From positions 744,001 to 808,000 of the forward strand of contig NZ_CP047355.1 in NCBI RefSeq assembly GCF_030408815.1: a DNA stretch of 64,000 nt, read 5' to 3'. The notes beneath the pieces were generated by a model, which made no database searches, was not told the origin of the DNA, and saw only the letters and a program-made list of their open reading frames with translations. The DNA comes from Corynebacterium freiburgense (lineage in GTDB: Bacteria > Actinomycetota > Actinomycetes > Mycobacteriales > Mycobacteriaceae). Every line of letters begins with the position of its first letter. Positions within the stretch are counted from its first letter, which is position 1. Positions 52,577 through 62,091 of this stretch are shown here, piece by piece. The translations under genes and the position numbers were made by a program.

Positions 52577-53389
52577 ATGCCTGAAGGTGATTCCGTATTG
52601 CAGCTTTCCGAGCGCTTGCAGCCACTTGTCAATAAAACGGTTGAGCGAACCCAGTTCAGGGTGCCGCAGTATGCAAACGTATCTTTTAATGGCTTGCAAT
52701 TGGAAAGGGTTTGGCCGTATGGCAAGCATTTGTTTATGCGATTCGATCAAACTGTTTTGCACACGCATTTGAAAATGGAGGGGTCGTGGTCGGTGCATCG
52801 GATTGGGGAGCGCTGGCGTAAGCCTGGATTTAAGGCGCGAGTGGTATTGCAATTCGATCACGGCATCGAACTCGTGGGGTTCGAGCTTGGGTTTGTACGT
52901 GTGTTTGATTTTTCGCAGTACCACGACCGTATTGCGCACCTTGGTCCGGATGTGCTTGCAGAGCATTGGGACGCTGTGGAAGCGCGGCGTCGTATAGCGG
53001 AAAAGCCTATGCGGCCGATCGGTACAGCACTGCTGGATCAGCGGAATCTTGCTGGTGTGGGGAATGAATATCGAATGGAAATTTGTTTTTTGTGTGGGGT
53101 GCATCCGGCGACTCCGGTATCGCAGGTGGATTTAGACCATGTGCTTGAGGTGACACGAAAGTTAATGTGGGCAAACCGAAAATCGCCAATACGTACGAGC
53201 ACCGGCATACGTAAACACGGTTCGAACGCATATGTGTTTAGAAGGTTTCGACGCCCATGTCGCCGGTGTGGGGCCCTTATTGCTCAAGGTTCGTTGGGCG
53301 GGCCCGATTTGGGTGGCGAGATCGATGAATTGGAGCGAATTATCTGGTGGTGTCCGAATTGCCAGCCAAAACCGATGTTCGCTCAGTAG
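52577..53389 (+). CDS. Endonuclease VIII-like DNA glycosylase (Nei2 type)
   Basis: A 270-residue Fpg/Nei-family bifunctional DNA glycosylase-lyase. Start MPEGDS gives the catalytic N-terminal Pro (after Met removal) and Glu 3; LLDQRNLAGVGNEYRMEICFLCGVHP is the H2TH region. The C-terminal zinc finger has Cys pairs in CRRCG and CPNC, but the second pair lies unusually far off because GALIAQGSLGGPDLGGEIDEL is inserted. It excises oxidised bases. The end overlaps the MFS gene by 50 bases on the other strand. Confidence 0.92.
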   Translation: MPEGDSVLQLSERLQPLVNKTVERTQFRVPQYANVSFNGLQLERVWPYGKHLFMRFDQTVLHTHLKMEGSWSVHRIGERWRKPGFKARVVLQFDHGIELVGFELGFVRVFDFSQYHDRIAHLGPDVLAEHWDAVEARRRIAEKPMRPIGTALLDQRNLAGVGNEYRMEICFLCGVHPATPVSQVDLDHVLEVTRKLMWANRKSPIRTSTGIRKHGSNAYVFRRFRRPCRRCGALIAQGSLGGPDLGGEIDELERIIWWCPNCQPKPMFAQ

Positions 53390-54599
53390 CTTTCGAAATA
53401 ACATGCGGTAGTTGATCTTCTACATGGATGTTTCGAGTGGCAAACCAGCTACCTAGTGCGACAAAAAGCAAGCTGGTAGAGGTAAATATTGTGGGTCCGA
53501 ACCAGTCGCCGGTGTAGTCGTATAAAAGACCGAATCCTAGAGGGCCGATACAGGCCGTGGTGTAGCCAGCGCCTTGCCCAAATGCAGACAGTGCGGTCGC
53601 GCCGTCGATAGTTTTGGCGCGGAGATTAATAAGGGTAAGGGCAATGGGGAAGCTGCAAGGGCCTAGTGCGGAAAGGGTGATCCAAAGCCAGGGTGCGGAC
53701 ATAGCATCCCAGGCCATGCCAGCATTGCCAATAAGGAACAGCGCGATAAATACCAGGACAATTGGGAAGGGATCGTTAAAACGTGCGACGACCCAAGGTC
53801 CCACAAATGCCAGGAGTAATCCTAGGGCGGACCACCAAGCGAGCATTGTGGCGCCGAATTGCAGGTCTGCGCCGGCATCGACGTAGATGCGGGGGATAAA
53901 CATCATTAATGAATATGTGACCAGGCTGGTGCAGCCGAACATGATGGCCATTCCAAGCCCGACTGGAGTCCGCCATACGGCGAGTTTTTGGCGCTTGGTG
54001 TTGGGAGTAGGTGAGGTGCGAGAGCTGGCGTGGAATAGTGGTAACCATGCCAGGGCGCCGAGGATGGCGAGGAATGCCCAGGAAGCCAAGGAGAACTGCC
54101 AACTAGTGGCGGCGGCGATAGGTTCGGCAAACAGTGGTGCGGTAGACATTCCAACCTGCATTGCGAACATATATGTGGTGGAAAGCCCGGAAATACGTAA
54201 TGGAAAATGTACTCGAATGGCTATAGGGATTAGGGCGTTCGTCGCACCAATGGCGAACAATGTGATAATACTGCCAGTAATAAGCATGGGGAATGAGGGC
54301 CCCAGGACACGTAAGATTTGGCCGCTTGCAGTAAGGACCATGGCCGATATAAGCACGGCATGGAGTGAGTGCTTGCGGAGGAGCCAGGGCGTCGTAAATG
54401 CACTCATGGCGAACATTGCAGTGGGGATCATACCGAGGATGCCAATAGACGTGGCAGAAATACCTAGCGCTTCTTGGATGCGGGGAATAAGTGGTGGAAG
54501 CGCAGTTACAGCAGCTCTTAAATTAAGCGCCGTCAAAATAATTGCAAGGAGCGCAATAAATTTAGGGTTATTTAAACCTGAAGTTCGCCGTTGAAGCAC
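53340..54599 (-). CDS. MFS transporter, CynX/NimT family
   Basis: A 419-residue permease with 12 helices; LTALNLRAAVTALPPLIPRIQEALGIS and FALGIGATNALIPIAIRVHFP resemble CynX (cyanate transporter)/NimT exporters. The substrate is unknown. TATAAA ends at 54609, so a message starting about seven bases on would put the leaderless GTG at 54599 as start; GTG at 54608 is directly next to the -10 and less likely. It overlaps the glycosylase gene by 50 bases at the 3' ends. Confidence 0.87.
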   Translation of the reverse strand: MLQRRTSGLNNPKFIALLAIILTALNLRAAVTALPPLIPRIQEALGISATSIGILGMIPTAMFAMSAFTTPWLLRKHSLHAVLISAMVLTASGQILRVLGPSFPMLITGSIITLFAIGATNALIPIAIRVHFPLRISGLSTTYMFAMQVGMSTAPLFAEPIAAATSWQFSLASWAFLAILGALAWLPLFHASSRTSPTPNTKRQKLAVWRTPVGLGMAIMFGCTSLVTYSLMMFIPRIYVDAGADLQFGATMLAWWSALGLLLAFVGPWVVARFNDPFPIVLVFIALFLIGNAGMAWDAMSAPWLWITLSALGPCSFPIALTLINLRAKTIDGATALSAFGQGAGYTTACIGPLGFGLLYDYTGDWFGPTIFTSTSLLFVALGSWFATRNIHVEDQLPHVISKATERTSVLAGNSDTTR

Positions 54600-54693
54600 T
54601 CGTAACACTTTATACTATTCAGTTTTGCTATAGCTGGGGTCGCCCAAGGTGAGTACTCTGGGGCTCGAGAGTTACTAAGCAGGAGGTAGAAGT

Positions 54694-55248
54694 ATGAAGA
54701 AAATCGCGATTTTTTCAATGGTGCCAGTGGTGGTGTGTGGTTTAGTGGCCTGTGATAACGGTGAGCCTGAATTTGGTCAAGCACAGTCTGGTGTTGAATC
54801 TGCGTCTGCAATTTCTACAAGCTCAACATCTTCAACACCAGCGGTGGATAAAGGCTCGGAAACTTCACCAACTTCAGTAATGAATGAAACTGCCCCTGGA
54901 GAGGTGAAAGTTGAAGTTGATGGCAAAGTAATTGAGGAACAATTTACGCCGGTGGTATGTATCAGTGACTATGTTGATCCGCCACAAGGTCTCAAGATTG
55001 AGGGCGGCATTGAAAATCACGCGGAAATCGATGCGCATATCAGCGATCCTGATGGGATGCCTTCTCTAACAAATTTAGAAATTAAGACAACTACGCTTGA
55101 CGTTAAGATCGATGAGCGTTTCCAGGCGCAGGCAATGGTTATTCGTGAAGGTGAAACGTGGAATATCGAGGGCGAAGGTGTGCACAAAGGTGATAATGAC
55201 ACCGAATTGCCAGCCAAAGTAAAAGTTCGTGTTGTTTGCCCGGCGTAA
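54694..55248 (+). CDS. LpqH-like lipoprotein
   Basis: A 184-residue lipoprotein: signal peptide 1-19 with the lipobox GLVAC (Cys 20), a Ser/Thr-rich linker (30-60), then a beta-rich domain with two cysteines (TPVVCISDYVD and VRVVCPA). The DGK...VVC opening and GEGVHKG... arrangement resemble the mycobacterial 19-kDa antigen LpqH. Function unknown. The ATG follows AGGAGG. The yccF gene starts 39 bases later. Confidence 0.78.
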   Translation: MKKIAIFSMVPVVVCGLVACDNGEPEFGQAQSGVESASAISTSSTSSTPAVDKGSETSPTSVMNETAPGEVKVEVDGKVIEEQFTPVVCISDYVDPPQGLKIEGGIENHAEIDAHISDPDGMPSLTNLEIKTTTLDVKIDERFQAQAMVIREGETWNIEGEGVHKGDNDTELPAKVKVRVVCPA

Positions 55249-55287
55249 TGTAAAGGTGAAAACCTAACCAGAAAGGCAAGAGGGAAT

Positions 55288-55674
55288 ATGCGACTTATTT
55301 TAAATATCCTTTGGTTAATTACCGGAGGAATTTGGCTTGCCGCAGGCTACATTATATTCGGTCTGTTTTCCTGTATTTTTATTGTAACTATTCCTGCTGG
55401 AGTTGCATCATTTCGGATGGCAAATTATGCACTGTGGCCATTCGGTAGGGAAGTAGTATCGACGCCCGGTACCAAACCGCTTGCAGGCATCTCCAATGTT
55501 ATTTGGTTCGTAGTGGCGGGAATTTGGTTAGCTATGGGGCACATTGCCACCGCTTTTGCTCAAGCATTAACAATTATTGGTATTCCCTTGGCTATAGCCA
55601 ATATTAAAATGATTCCAGTAACGTGCTTCCCCTTTGGGAAAGCGATTGTTTCTTCTCAAGGCGGTATTCTATAG
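55288..55674 (+). CDS. YccF family membrane protein
   Basis: A 128-residue protein with two repeats of the YccF domain: ILWLITGGIWLAAGYIIFGLF / NVIWFVVAGIWLAMGHIATAF and IPAGVASFRMANYALWPFGREVV / IPLAIANIKMIPVTCFPFGKAIV. Four helices in total. Role unknown. It appears to share a transcript with the lipoprotein upstream. Confidence 0.9.
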   Translation: MRLILNILWLITGGIWLAAGYIIFGLFSCIFIVTIPAGVASFRMANYALWPFGREVVSTPGTKPLAGISNVIWFVVAGIWLAMGHIATAFAQALTIIGIPLAIANIKMIPVTCFPFGKAIVSSQGGIL

Positions 55675-55706
55675 GCCCAAGGAGGAATAACAGTCGGGTA
55701 GAACAA

Positions 55707-55734
55707 CTGGGGTTGGAAGAAATTCCAACCCCAG
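55707..55734. terminator. Bidirectional terminator
   Basis: CTGGGGTTGGAA, GAAA, TTCCAACCCCAG: perfect 12-base stem with a tetraloop between the convergent yccF and membrane-protein genes. Confidence 0.88.
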
Positions 55735-55749
55735 TGCTCGTATCTACCG

Positions 55750-57258
55750 CTAGGTAATCAGTGGGCGCATTGTCGCTTCTTTATCCACGATATGCGCGCT
55801 GAGCTGCTTTTTAATATCCAGAATATCTTGAGCAAAGCCTCGAGGAATGGTACTTAGCCGGATTGGGCGGTCGGCTCGCCATGGCAAAGTCACTAGCGAT
55901 GTATACGGTGTAAGAGTTCCGCGGAGGATTTTATTTGCTGCATGGGCAAACCGTGTGCTTTCCAAAACAGCAAGGCAAAATGGAATGATTGCAGTGATCC
56001 CAACCTGTGCAAGCATGAGCCCAATAGGTGGTTCTACACCGTACTGATTGGCAAGAACCTCAGACATTGCAAATACCGGAGAAGCAAACACCATAAATGC
56101 GCCAACGAGAACGATAATAAGCAGTAGGCGTTGGTGTAGTAGATAACGTTTCCGTAATTCAAGGGGGAAGCGAAGCCGTTTATAGCTGGACACAATGATC
56201 GGCAGCGAAAGAACAGAAGTAATCACTGTCAATGTAAAGACATCCGAAATTGGTTTGCTCAAGAATCGTTCTGCAAACACCATATTAAGCAGGCCGGTAA
56301 AAAACGCTGCAAGGCCATACATAAGGATGAGGCGCAAAAGATTCAATGAAATAGCGGGTGGAAGTTCTTCAAATTCCGCATGGGAAATTTGCACTACTTT
56401 GCGTTGTTCTTGGTCTTCGGCAGGGATACGCGCCCAGTGAAGCACCGCAGAGTATTTTGAATCATTTTCAATAGTGCGAAGAAGCTTCTTTACGTCCTCG
56501 TCATAGCCGAAGAAGTCCATCCGCAAAATAATTTGAATAATGCCGGCAACAAGTAAACATGTAATTGCAAAGGCAATAGACTCAAAGCGACTTACTGAAA
56601 TATGAATAGCAAAAACTGTCCAGATTGCGGCAAGTACAGTTAATACATAGATTAAGCTGTGCTGCAATAATTTCAATGTGGAGTCAATTTTGCTAAATGT
56701 CACAATATACTGCGCCGCATTCTTCACATAGTGTTCTGGATGCTCGGGGCGCGCTGTATATTGATTATTTGGGCGCAGTTTACCCAGTGTAGTTTTTATT
56801 TTCGACTCCGCGCGCGTAGCCGTTGATTTTAGGTATGCGGATATGGCAATAAACAAGGCTAAAATAGTGATTGTTATTGCAAACGGAGGATTTGGCTCGG
56901 CTCCTCCAAAAAACATTCCAAGGGTTTGGAAATTTGCCGAGAATATGAAAAAAGTTGCGCAGAATAAAAGAGCTTGGAGTAATGTAGTTCCGCGCTGCTT
57001 GCCTTTTTCATTGCGGTAAAACGATGACATTGTTTGGAATGCGGCCATCGAACCAATGGCTGGCTCGCGCGATGCCCCGGTAATATGGTGCGTGCTCTGA
57101 TTGGGTTCACAATCTTGGCCATATTCGCTGCTAGAAGAGGAAACTTCGACAGTTGAGGAGTATGTGGCAAGGGCACCATTTTCCGGAAGGTCAATAACAG
57201 TTTCCCGGGCAGGTTTACTTGTTAATTTCTCTACAGTTCGAAATTTTGATTCAGACAT
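55750..57258 (-). CDS. Multi-spanning membrane protein of unknown function
   Basis: A 502-residue protein I do not recognise. The N-terminal 85 residues are hydrophilic and Ser/Thr/Glu-rich (a disordered cytoplasmic tail). Paired hydrophobic helices follow at about 90-150, 200-250, 310-360, 370-415 and 420-440, with conserved-looking loops (GYDEDVKKLLRTIENDSKYSAVLHWARIPAEDQEQ between pairs). No transporter or enzyme motif is visible. It is a single gene in a 2-kb neighbourhood without partners. Confidence 0.75.
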   Translation of the reverse strand: MSESKFRTVEKLTSKPARETVIDLPENGALATYSSTVEVSSSSSEYGQDCEPNQSTHHITGASREPAIGSMAAFQTMSSFYRNEKGKQRGTTLLQALLFCATFFIFSANFQTLGMFFGGAEPNPPFAITITILALFIAISAYLKSTATRAESKIKTTLGKLRPNNQYTARPEHPEHYVKNAAQYIVTFSKIDSTLKLLQHSLIYVLTVLAAIWTVFAIHISVSRFESIAFAITCLLVAGIIQIILRMDFFGYDEDVKKLLRTIENDSKYSAVLHWARIPAEDQEQRKVVQISHAEFEELPPAISLNLLRLILMYGLAAFFTGLLNMVFAERFLSKPISDVFTLTVITSVLSLPIIVSSYKRLRFPLELRKRYLLHQRLLLIIVLVGAFMVFASPVFAMSEVLANQYGVEPPIGLMLAQVGITAIIPFCLAVLESTRFAHAANKILRGTLTPYTSLVTLPWRADRPIRLSTIPRGFAQDILDIKKQLSAHIVDKEATMRPLIT

Positions 57259-57639
57259 TGCAGACTTGCCTTAACTGGTTTTCGTGGCTTTATTTGGGTT
57301 TCCTTAGTCTAGCATGTGTGTTTTAATGGCCGGAATTATCACATATGCGAATTATCGTCATTGAACAAACTTGTTGGAGTTTCAACGATTATATATCAAG
57401 AGTGTAATCCAAATGCGCACAATTGGATTGCGGGTAACTAAATTGCGTAATTATATATTGGGGAATGGAACAAATGGTCGAGACAAAAATGCTCTCCTAA
57501 TATGAAGTGCGCTATTAATTTGTGGCGTAGTTAAATATTTGTGCTTCTGTGATTGTGGGGGCGGAAAACAAATAGATACTTGGATGCGTCAAAGATTGCT
57601 TCGCGCCCTAAATTACCCCCAATGGCAGGGTGGGCGCTG

Positions 57640-58055
57640 AACGGCCTTTTTGGGTGCTGGTTGGGCGTGTTGTCACAGATTCCATTTTTTCGGCTGTTTT
57701 TATGGAATCTGCGACACGATAGGTAGGGAACCTGTCACGAATTCCATTTTTTTCGCTGTTTTAATGGAATCTGCGACAAACCCCAGGTCAACGCTTGTGT
57801 GCAATGTTGGTTGCTGTCACGAATTCCATTTTTTCAGGCGATTTTATGGAATCTGCGACACTCAGTATGAAAACATCACTAGTTCAATAGGGCTAGCCTA
57901 TCAAACCGCAGGGAAAGCGGCTGGAACAGCTCAAACTGCAGGGAAAGCGGCTCAAAAAGCTCGGGAAGCCGGCTCAAACACCCCAGGAAACCAACGTAAC
58001 CCCCCGGGAAGCCCTGAAAACCAGCCCACCAGCCCAGAGCATCAGGCAGATCTAA
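57640..58055 (+). repeat. Family-2 composite repeat, copy C
   Basis: Same orientation as copy A. All hairpins have the basic length: 57671-57716, 57733-57778 and 57815-57860 (46 nt). Downstream it keeps CATCACTAGTTCAATAGGG, then CCGCAGGGAAAGCGG occurs twice, then ATCAGGCAGATCT as in copy B. The upstream part of this 890-base gap (57259-57639) holds no gene I can support; GCACAATTGGATTGCGGGTAAC near 57417 may be a worn family-1 fragment. Confidence 0.88.
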
Positions 58056-58150
58056 CGCACTCCAACGCACCACCTCAATATGTCAAAACCCCCACCGCAA
58101 GCATTTTGCAATGTTGTGCGGTAGGGGCGTCGAAACGCGATGTGGGGGTG

Positions 58151-59791
58151 TTATTTCTTATCGCGGTACCAGGTGATTAGGTTGTCGGTGGAGGAATCAC
58201 CGGAATCGGGGGCTTCAGCGCCAGTCACTGCAGGCAGCAAATCGCCGGCTTGTTTTTTGCCTAATTCCACACCCCATTGGTCGAAGGAATTGATGTCCCA
58301 AATTACGCCTTGGACAAAGGTGATGTGCTCATATAACGCGATTAGTGCGCCGAGGATCGCGGGGGTGAGTTCCTCTGCAAGAATCGTCGTGGTTGGGCGG
58401 TTGCCGGGCATAACCTTATGGGTTACTAGTTCGACTGGAACGCCCTCAGCGGAAATTTCGGCGGCGTTTTTACCAAAAGCGAGGACCTTGGTCTGGGCAA
58501 AGAAATTACTCATTAGTAGGTCATGCATACTGCCGGTGCCATCGGCAGTTGGCAAATCTGTTTTCGGGCGGGCAAAGCCAATAAAATCGGCGGGCACGAT
58601 CCGGGTGCCCTGATGCATTAACTGGTAGAACGCGTGTTGGCCATTGGTGCCTGGTTCGCCCCAATAGATTTCGCCGGTATCGCAATGTACTGAAGTGCCG
58701 TCATGGCGGACAGACTTGCCATTGGATTCCATAGTTAGTTGTTGCAGGTAGGCAGGGAAGCGCGCCAGGTCTTGGGAGTAGGGAAGCACTGCGTGGGTGG
58801 CGGCACCATAGAAATCTCCATACCAAACACCCAGCAAACCCATGAGTACTGGGATATTTTGTTCTAGTGGTGTGGTGCGGAAGTGCTCATCCATGGCATG
58901 GAATCCGGAGAGGAATCGCATAAAGTCCATGGGGCCAATCACAGACATTAGGGAAAGGCCAATAGCGGAATCGACGGAGTAACGGCCGCCAACCCAGTCC
59001 CAGAAACCGAACATATTATTGGTATCAATGCCGAATTCAGCCACTTTTTCAGCATTGGTTGAAACCGCCACAAAGTGCTTAGCAACGGCGCTTTCATCGC
59101 CATCGAAAGCCTCTAAAAGCCAGCGTTTTGCTGCATGTGCGTTCGCCAGCGTTTCCTGAGTGGTAAACGTCTTTGAAGCAACGATAAAGAGGGTGGAAGC
59201 TGGGTCTAGATCCTCAAGTTTGGCCACAATATCCGCAGGGTCCACATTGGACACAAACCGCGCGGAAATGCCCGCGGTGGCGTAGTGGCGTAATGCTAGA
59301 ACGGCCATGGCTGGGCCAAGATCGGAACCACCGATACCAATATTCACTACCGTTTTGATTGTGCGCCCGGTATGGCCTAACCAATCACCGGAGCGAAGAG
59401 CGTGAGCGAAATCACGCATGCGGCCAAGTACTTCATGTACATCAGCGGCAATATCTTGGCCATCAACCTGTAAATCACGCTCTACAGGTAACCGCAAGGC
59501 GGTGTGAAGAACGGCCCGATCCTCGGTGTTGTTAATATGCTCGCCATTGAACATGGATTCGGTGCGCTCTTGGAGTTTTGCGGCTTTGGCTAGATCAATA
59601 AGAAGTTCGACTGTCTTATCGTTGATCAGGTTCTTTGAAAGATCTACATGAAGCCCAGCGGCGTCGAAAGTAAGTTTGTTTGCGCGTTCGGCATCGGCGG
59701 CAAACATTGTGCGAAGTGTAGTTTCGCTGAGCTCGTTGTGATGCGCTTTAAGTGCCTTCCACTGTTCGGTGGCGGTGATATCAGCAGCCAT
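58151..59791 (-). CDS. pgi: Glucose-6-phosphate isomerase
   Basis: A 546-residue Pgi of glycolysis. Family signatures: [54 protein letters not shown] (catalytic Lys/Glu region), [59 protein letters not shown] and [15 protein letters not shown]. The ATG at 59791 follows AAGGAG and precedes the family N-terminus. It diverges from a dehydrogenase across 78 bases. Confidence 0.97.
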   Translation of the reverse strand: MAADITATEQWKALKAHHNELSETTLRTMFAADAERANKLTFDAAGLHVDLSKNLINDKTVELLIDLAKAAKLQERTESMFNGEHINNTEDRAVLHTALRLPVERDLQVDGQDIAADVHEVLGRMRDFAHALRSGDWLGHTGRTIKTVVNIGIGGSDLGPAMAVLALRHYATAGISARFVSNVDPADIVAKLEDLDPASTLFIVASKTFTTQETLANAHAAKRWLLEAFDGDESAVAKHFVAVSTNAEKVAEFGIDTNNMFGFWDWVGGRYSVDSAIGLSLMSVIGPMDFMRFLSGFHAMDEHFRTTPLEQNIPVLMGLLGVWYGDFYGAATHAVLPYSQDLARFPAYLQQLTMESNGKSVRHDGTSVHCDTGEIYWGEPGTNGQHAFYQLMHQGTRIVPADFIGFARPKTDLPTADGTGSMHDLLMSNFFAQTKVLAFGKNAAEISAEGVPVELVTHKVMPGNRPTTTILAEELTPAILGALIALYEHITFVQGVIWDINSFDQWGVELGKKQAGDLLPAVTGAEAPDSGDSSTDNLITWYRDKK

Positions 59792-59869
59792 GCTGTCTCC
59801 TTGTGTATTTCTTGATATGAGCGTTACTTCCTTCCCCACACTAGTCCGAGAACACCTACTGTGGGTTGC

Positions 59870-61345
59870 ATGGCAGAGCAATCCCACATTCATGCACTTA
59901 TCGAGTCCGTGCCCAAAGATTTGTTCTTAGCGGGACGCTGGACTGCGGCTTCCGACGGCGGCACTTTAAGCGTCCACAATCCCGCAACTGGTTTCGAACT
60001 CACACAGGTTGCTTCGGCAACTACTGACGACGCCCAGTCCGCTTTACGCGCCGCGCTATCCGCGCAAAAGCAATGGGCGGACACGCCTCCTCGTACGCGT
60101 TCTGAAATCCTCTACCGGACCTTCGAATTAATTCACGAACACTCGGAAGAATTAGCGCTCCTGCAAACCCTAGAGCTTGGGCGCGCCCTGCCGGATTCTC
60201 GGGCGGAGGTGGCGTATGGTGCTGAATTTTTCCGCTGGTTCGCGGAAGAAGCTGTGCGTATTCGCGGTGATTACCGAACCAACCCCTCAGGAACTGGACG
60301 AATACTTGTTCGTCAAGAGCCGGTCGGTCCTGTCTTAGCCATCACCCCATGGAACTTCCCGCTGGCAATGGGCACCCGCAAAATTGGCCCGGCGCTTGCT
60401 GCAGGTTGCACTGTGATTGCAAAACCGGCCTCGAAAACCCCTCTGACCATGCTTTATTTGGCTAAACTTTTGCAGGAGGCGGGCCTGCCTGAAGGCGTAT
60501 TAAGTGTGCTTCCATCTGCTCATGCTTCCCGCATTTCATCGCTTCTCGACGCCCCAGGCCTACGCAAACTCACATTCACTGGGTCTACATTGGTTGGGCA
60601 AAAACTTGCGATGAAAGCAGCAAAACATTCAATCCGTACAAGCCTGGAAATGGGTGGGAATGCTCCATATATAGTTTTGGAAGGCGCGGACCTGGATCTT
60701 GCTGCCCGTGAAATTGCAGTGGCGAAAATGCGTGGTGCTGGCCAGGTGTGCATTGCTGCGAATAGATTCCTTGTTCATGAATCTATTGCAGAAGAATTTG
60801 CCGATAAAGTAGCCGAAGAAATGGCAAAGTTTACGCTTGGTCCGGGTTGGTATGAAGGCGTAACCTTTGGTCCGCTTTCTGGTGCGGACCAGGTAGAAAC
60901 CGTACGTACTTTGGTGGATGACGCGGTTGCTCGCGGAGGACGCTTGGTGTGGGCTGGCCCAATTCCAGACTTAGGAAATGAGTTTGATTCTGGATATTGG
61001 TATCCCGGTGCGGTACTTATGAGTGCGCCGGAATCATCTCTTATCCATAAGCAGGAAATCTTCGGTCCAGTAGTGAGTGTAACTAAGATTTCCAGCATTG
61101 ATGAAGCTATTTACCGCGCAAATGAAACCCCATTCGGTTTAGCTGCATATGTTTTTGGACCATTGCCTGACGCCCTCATGGTCGCCGAACAGATTGAAGC
61201 CGGTATGGTTGCGGTGAATCGTGGTGTGCTTTCTGATCCTGCCGCGCCTTTTGGTGGGGTGAAGGAATCCGGTGTGGGGCGTGAGGGTGGGTTTGAAGGT
61301 ATCCATGAGTATTTGGAACCTAAATTTATTGCTTTGCCGATGTAA
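59870..61345 (+). CDS. gabD: NAD(P)-dependent succinate-semialdehyde dehydrogenase
   Basis: A 491-residue aldehyde dehydrogenase. [36 protein letters not shown] (cofactor), [30 protein letters not shown] (catalytic Glu) and [14 protein letters not shown] with the nucleophilic Cys are clear; the IAANR after the Cys is typical of succinate-semialdehyde dehydrogenases. Substrate specificity is by similarity. TACTGT is a possible -10 for a leaderless ATG at 59870. GCTTCTCGACGCC at 60541 encodes SLLDAP. Confidence 0.88.
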   Translation: MAEQSHIHALIESVPKDLFLAGRWTAASDGGTLSVHNPATGFELTQVASATTDDAQSALRAALSAQKQWADTPPRTRSEILYRTFELIHEHSEELALLQTLELGRALPDSRAEVAYGAEFFRWFAEEAVRIRGDYRTNPSGTGRILVRQEPVGPVLAITPWNFPLAMGTRKIGPALAAGCTVIAKPASKTPLTMLYLAKLLQEAGLPEGVLSVLPSAHASRISSLLDAPGLRKLTFTGSTLVGQKLAMKAAKHSIRTSLEMGGNAPYIVLEGADLDLAAREIAVAKMRGAGQVCIAANRFLVHESIAEEFADKVAEEMAKFTLGPGWYEGVTFGPLSGADQVETVRTLVDDAVARGGRLVWAGPIPDLGNEFDSGYWYPGAVLMSAPESSLIHKQEIFGPVVSVTKISSIDEAIYRANETPFGLAAYVFGPLPDALMVAEQIEAGMVAVNRGVLSDPAAPFGGVKESGVGREGGFEGIHEYLEPKFIALPM

Positions 61346-61354
61346 TAGTTACAT

Positions 61355-61948
61355 CTAGTTGTCTGGGTTTTGGAATTGGAAGTAGAGAATATCGCTCCAT
61401 GAACCAAATCCCAGGGAGTAGAAGTATTCCTGTGCGGAATTGTAGGGTTCAAAATCACCGGATTCCCACATGTCTAGTACGTAGTTGATCTCGGATTCCG
61501 TTTGTGGGATTGCCGCTGCTAGGGACTCTAGTTCGTCAGGAATATTGTCGCCGAGTGCAAGGACTTCTAATGGTTCGAGCCAGAAATGTGTGCAGCCGAG
61601 TAGGCGTTCGTGGAAGAGTTCTTTACGGGTGCTGGCGAACTCTTCTGCCAGTGTGTCTTCTGGCAGGTGGAGGTTTTTGCTATTGGTGTCTGCAAGGCGC
61701 TCCATAAATTGCAGGAGTATTTCCCGGCCTTCTGGGAATGATCCGCGGAAAGCACCTGGGCCGATGATTTCGCCGGTTTCGTCATTTGGGTGATCATCAA
61801 AGATCTTTGATGGAACTCGCTCGGTATTCGCACTGCAAAGTAGCCGGTATGCGAGAGGGATTCCGGATGAAAATTCACCGATGGAGAAAATCCTAGAATT
61901 GCCGTCTTCGTGTGGGCGTTCGGCGTAAAGGTAAGTGCGGTTCGCCAT
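61355..61948 (-). CDS. Conserved hypothetical protein
   Basis: A 197-residue acidic soluble protein starting MANRTYLYAERPHEDGNSRIFSIGEF, a start I have seen in small families of unknown function. It is mostly helical in appearance and ends SWSDILYFQFQNPDN. No signal, metal or catalytic motif stands out. The stop lies 9 bases from the convergent gabD stop. Confidence 0.6.
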   Translation of the reverse strand: MANRTYLYAERPHEDGNSRIFSIGEFSSGIPLAYRLLCSANTERVPSKIFDDHPNDETGEIIGPGAFRGSFPEGREILLQFMERLADTNSKNLHLPEDTLAEEFASTRKELFHERLLGCTHFWLEPLEVLALGDNIPDELESLAAAIPQTESEINYVLDMWESGDFEPYNSAQEYFYSLGFGSWSDILYFQFQNPDN

Positions 61949-62091
61949 AATAGAAGCCTTCCAGAGCGTCTTTAGAACATATGGTAGCGAATAGTTAGCT
62001 TAAAAGTGCATGAGCCTTACGCATCTTAAGCGTAGCAATAATATGAATGTTGTGTTCGCTACTATGTCTGCTATGCCGGCGGTGGGAAACG

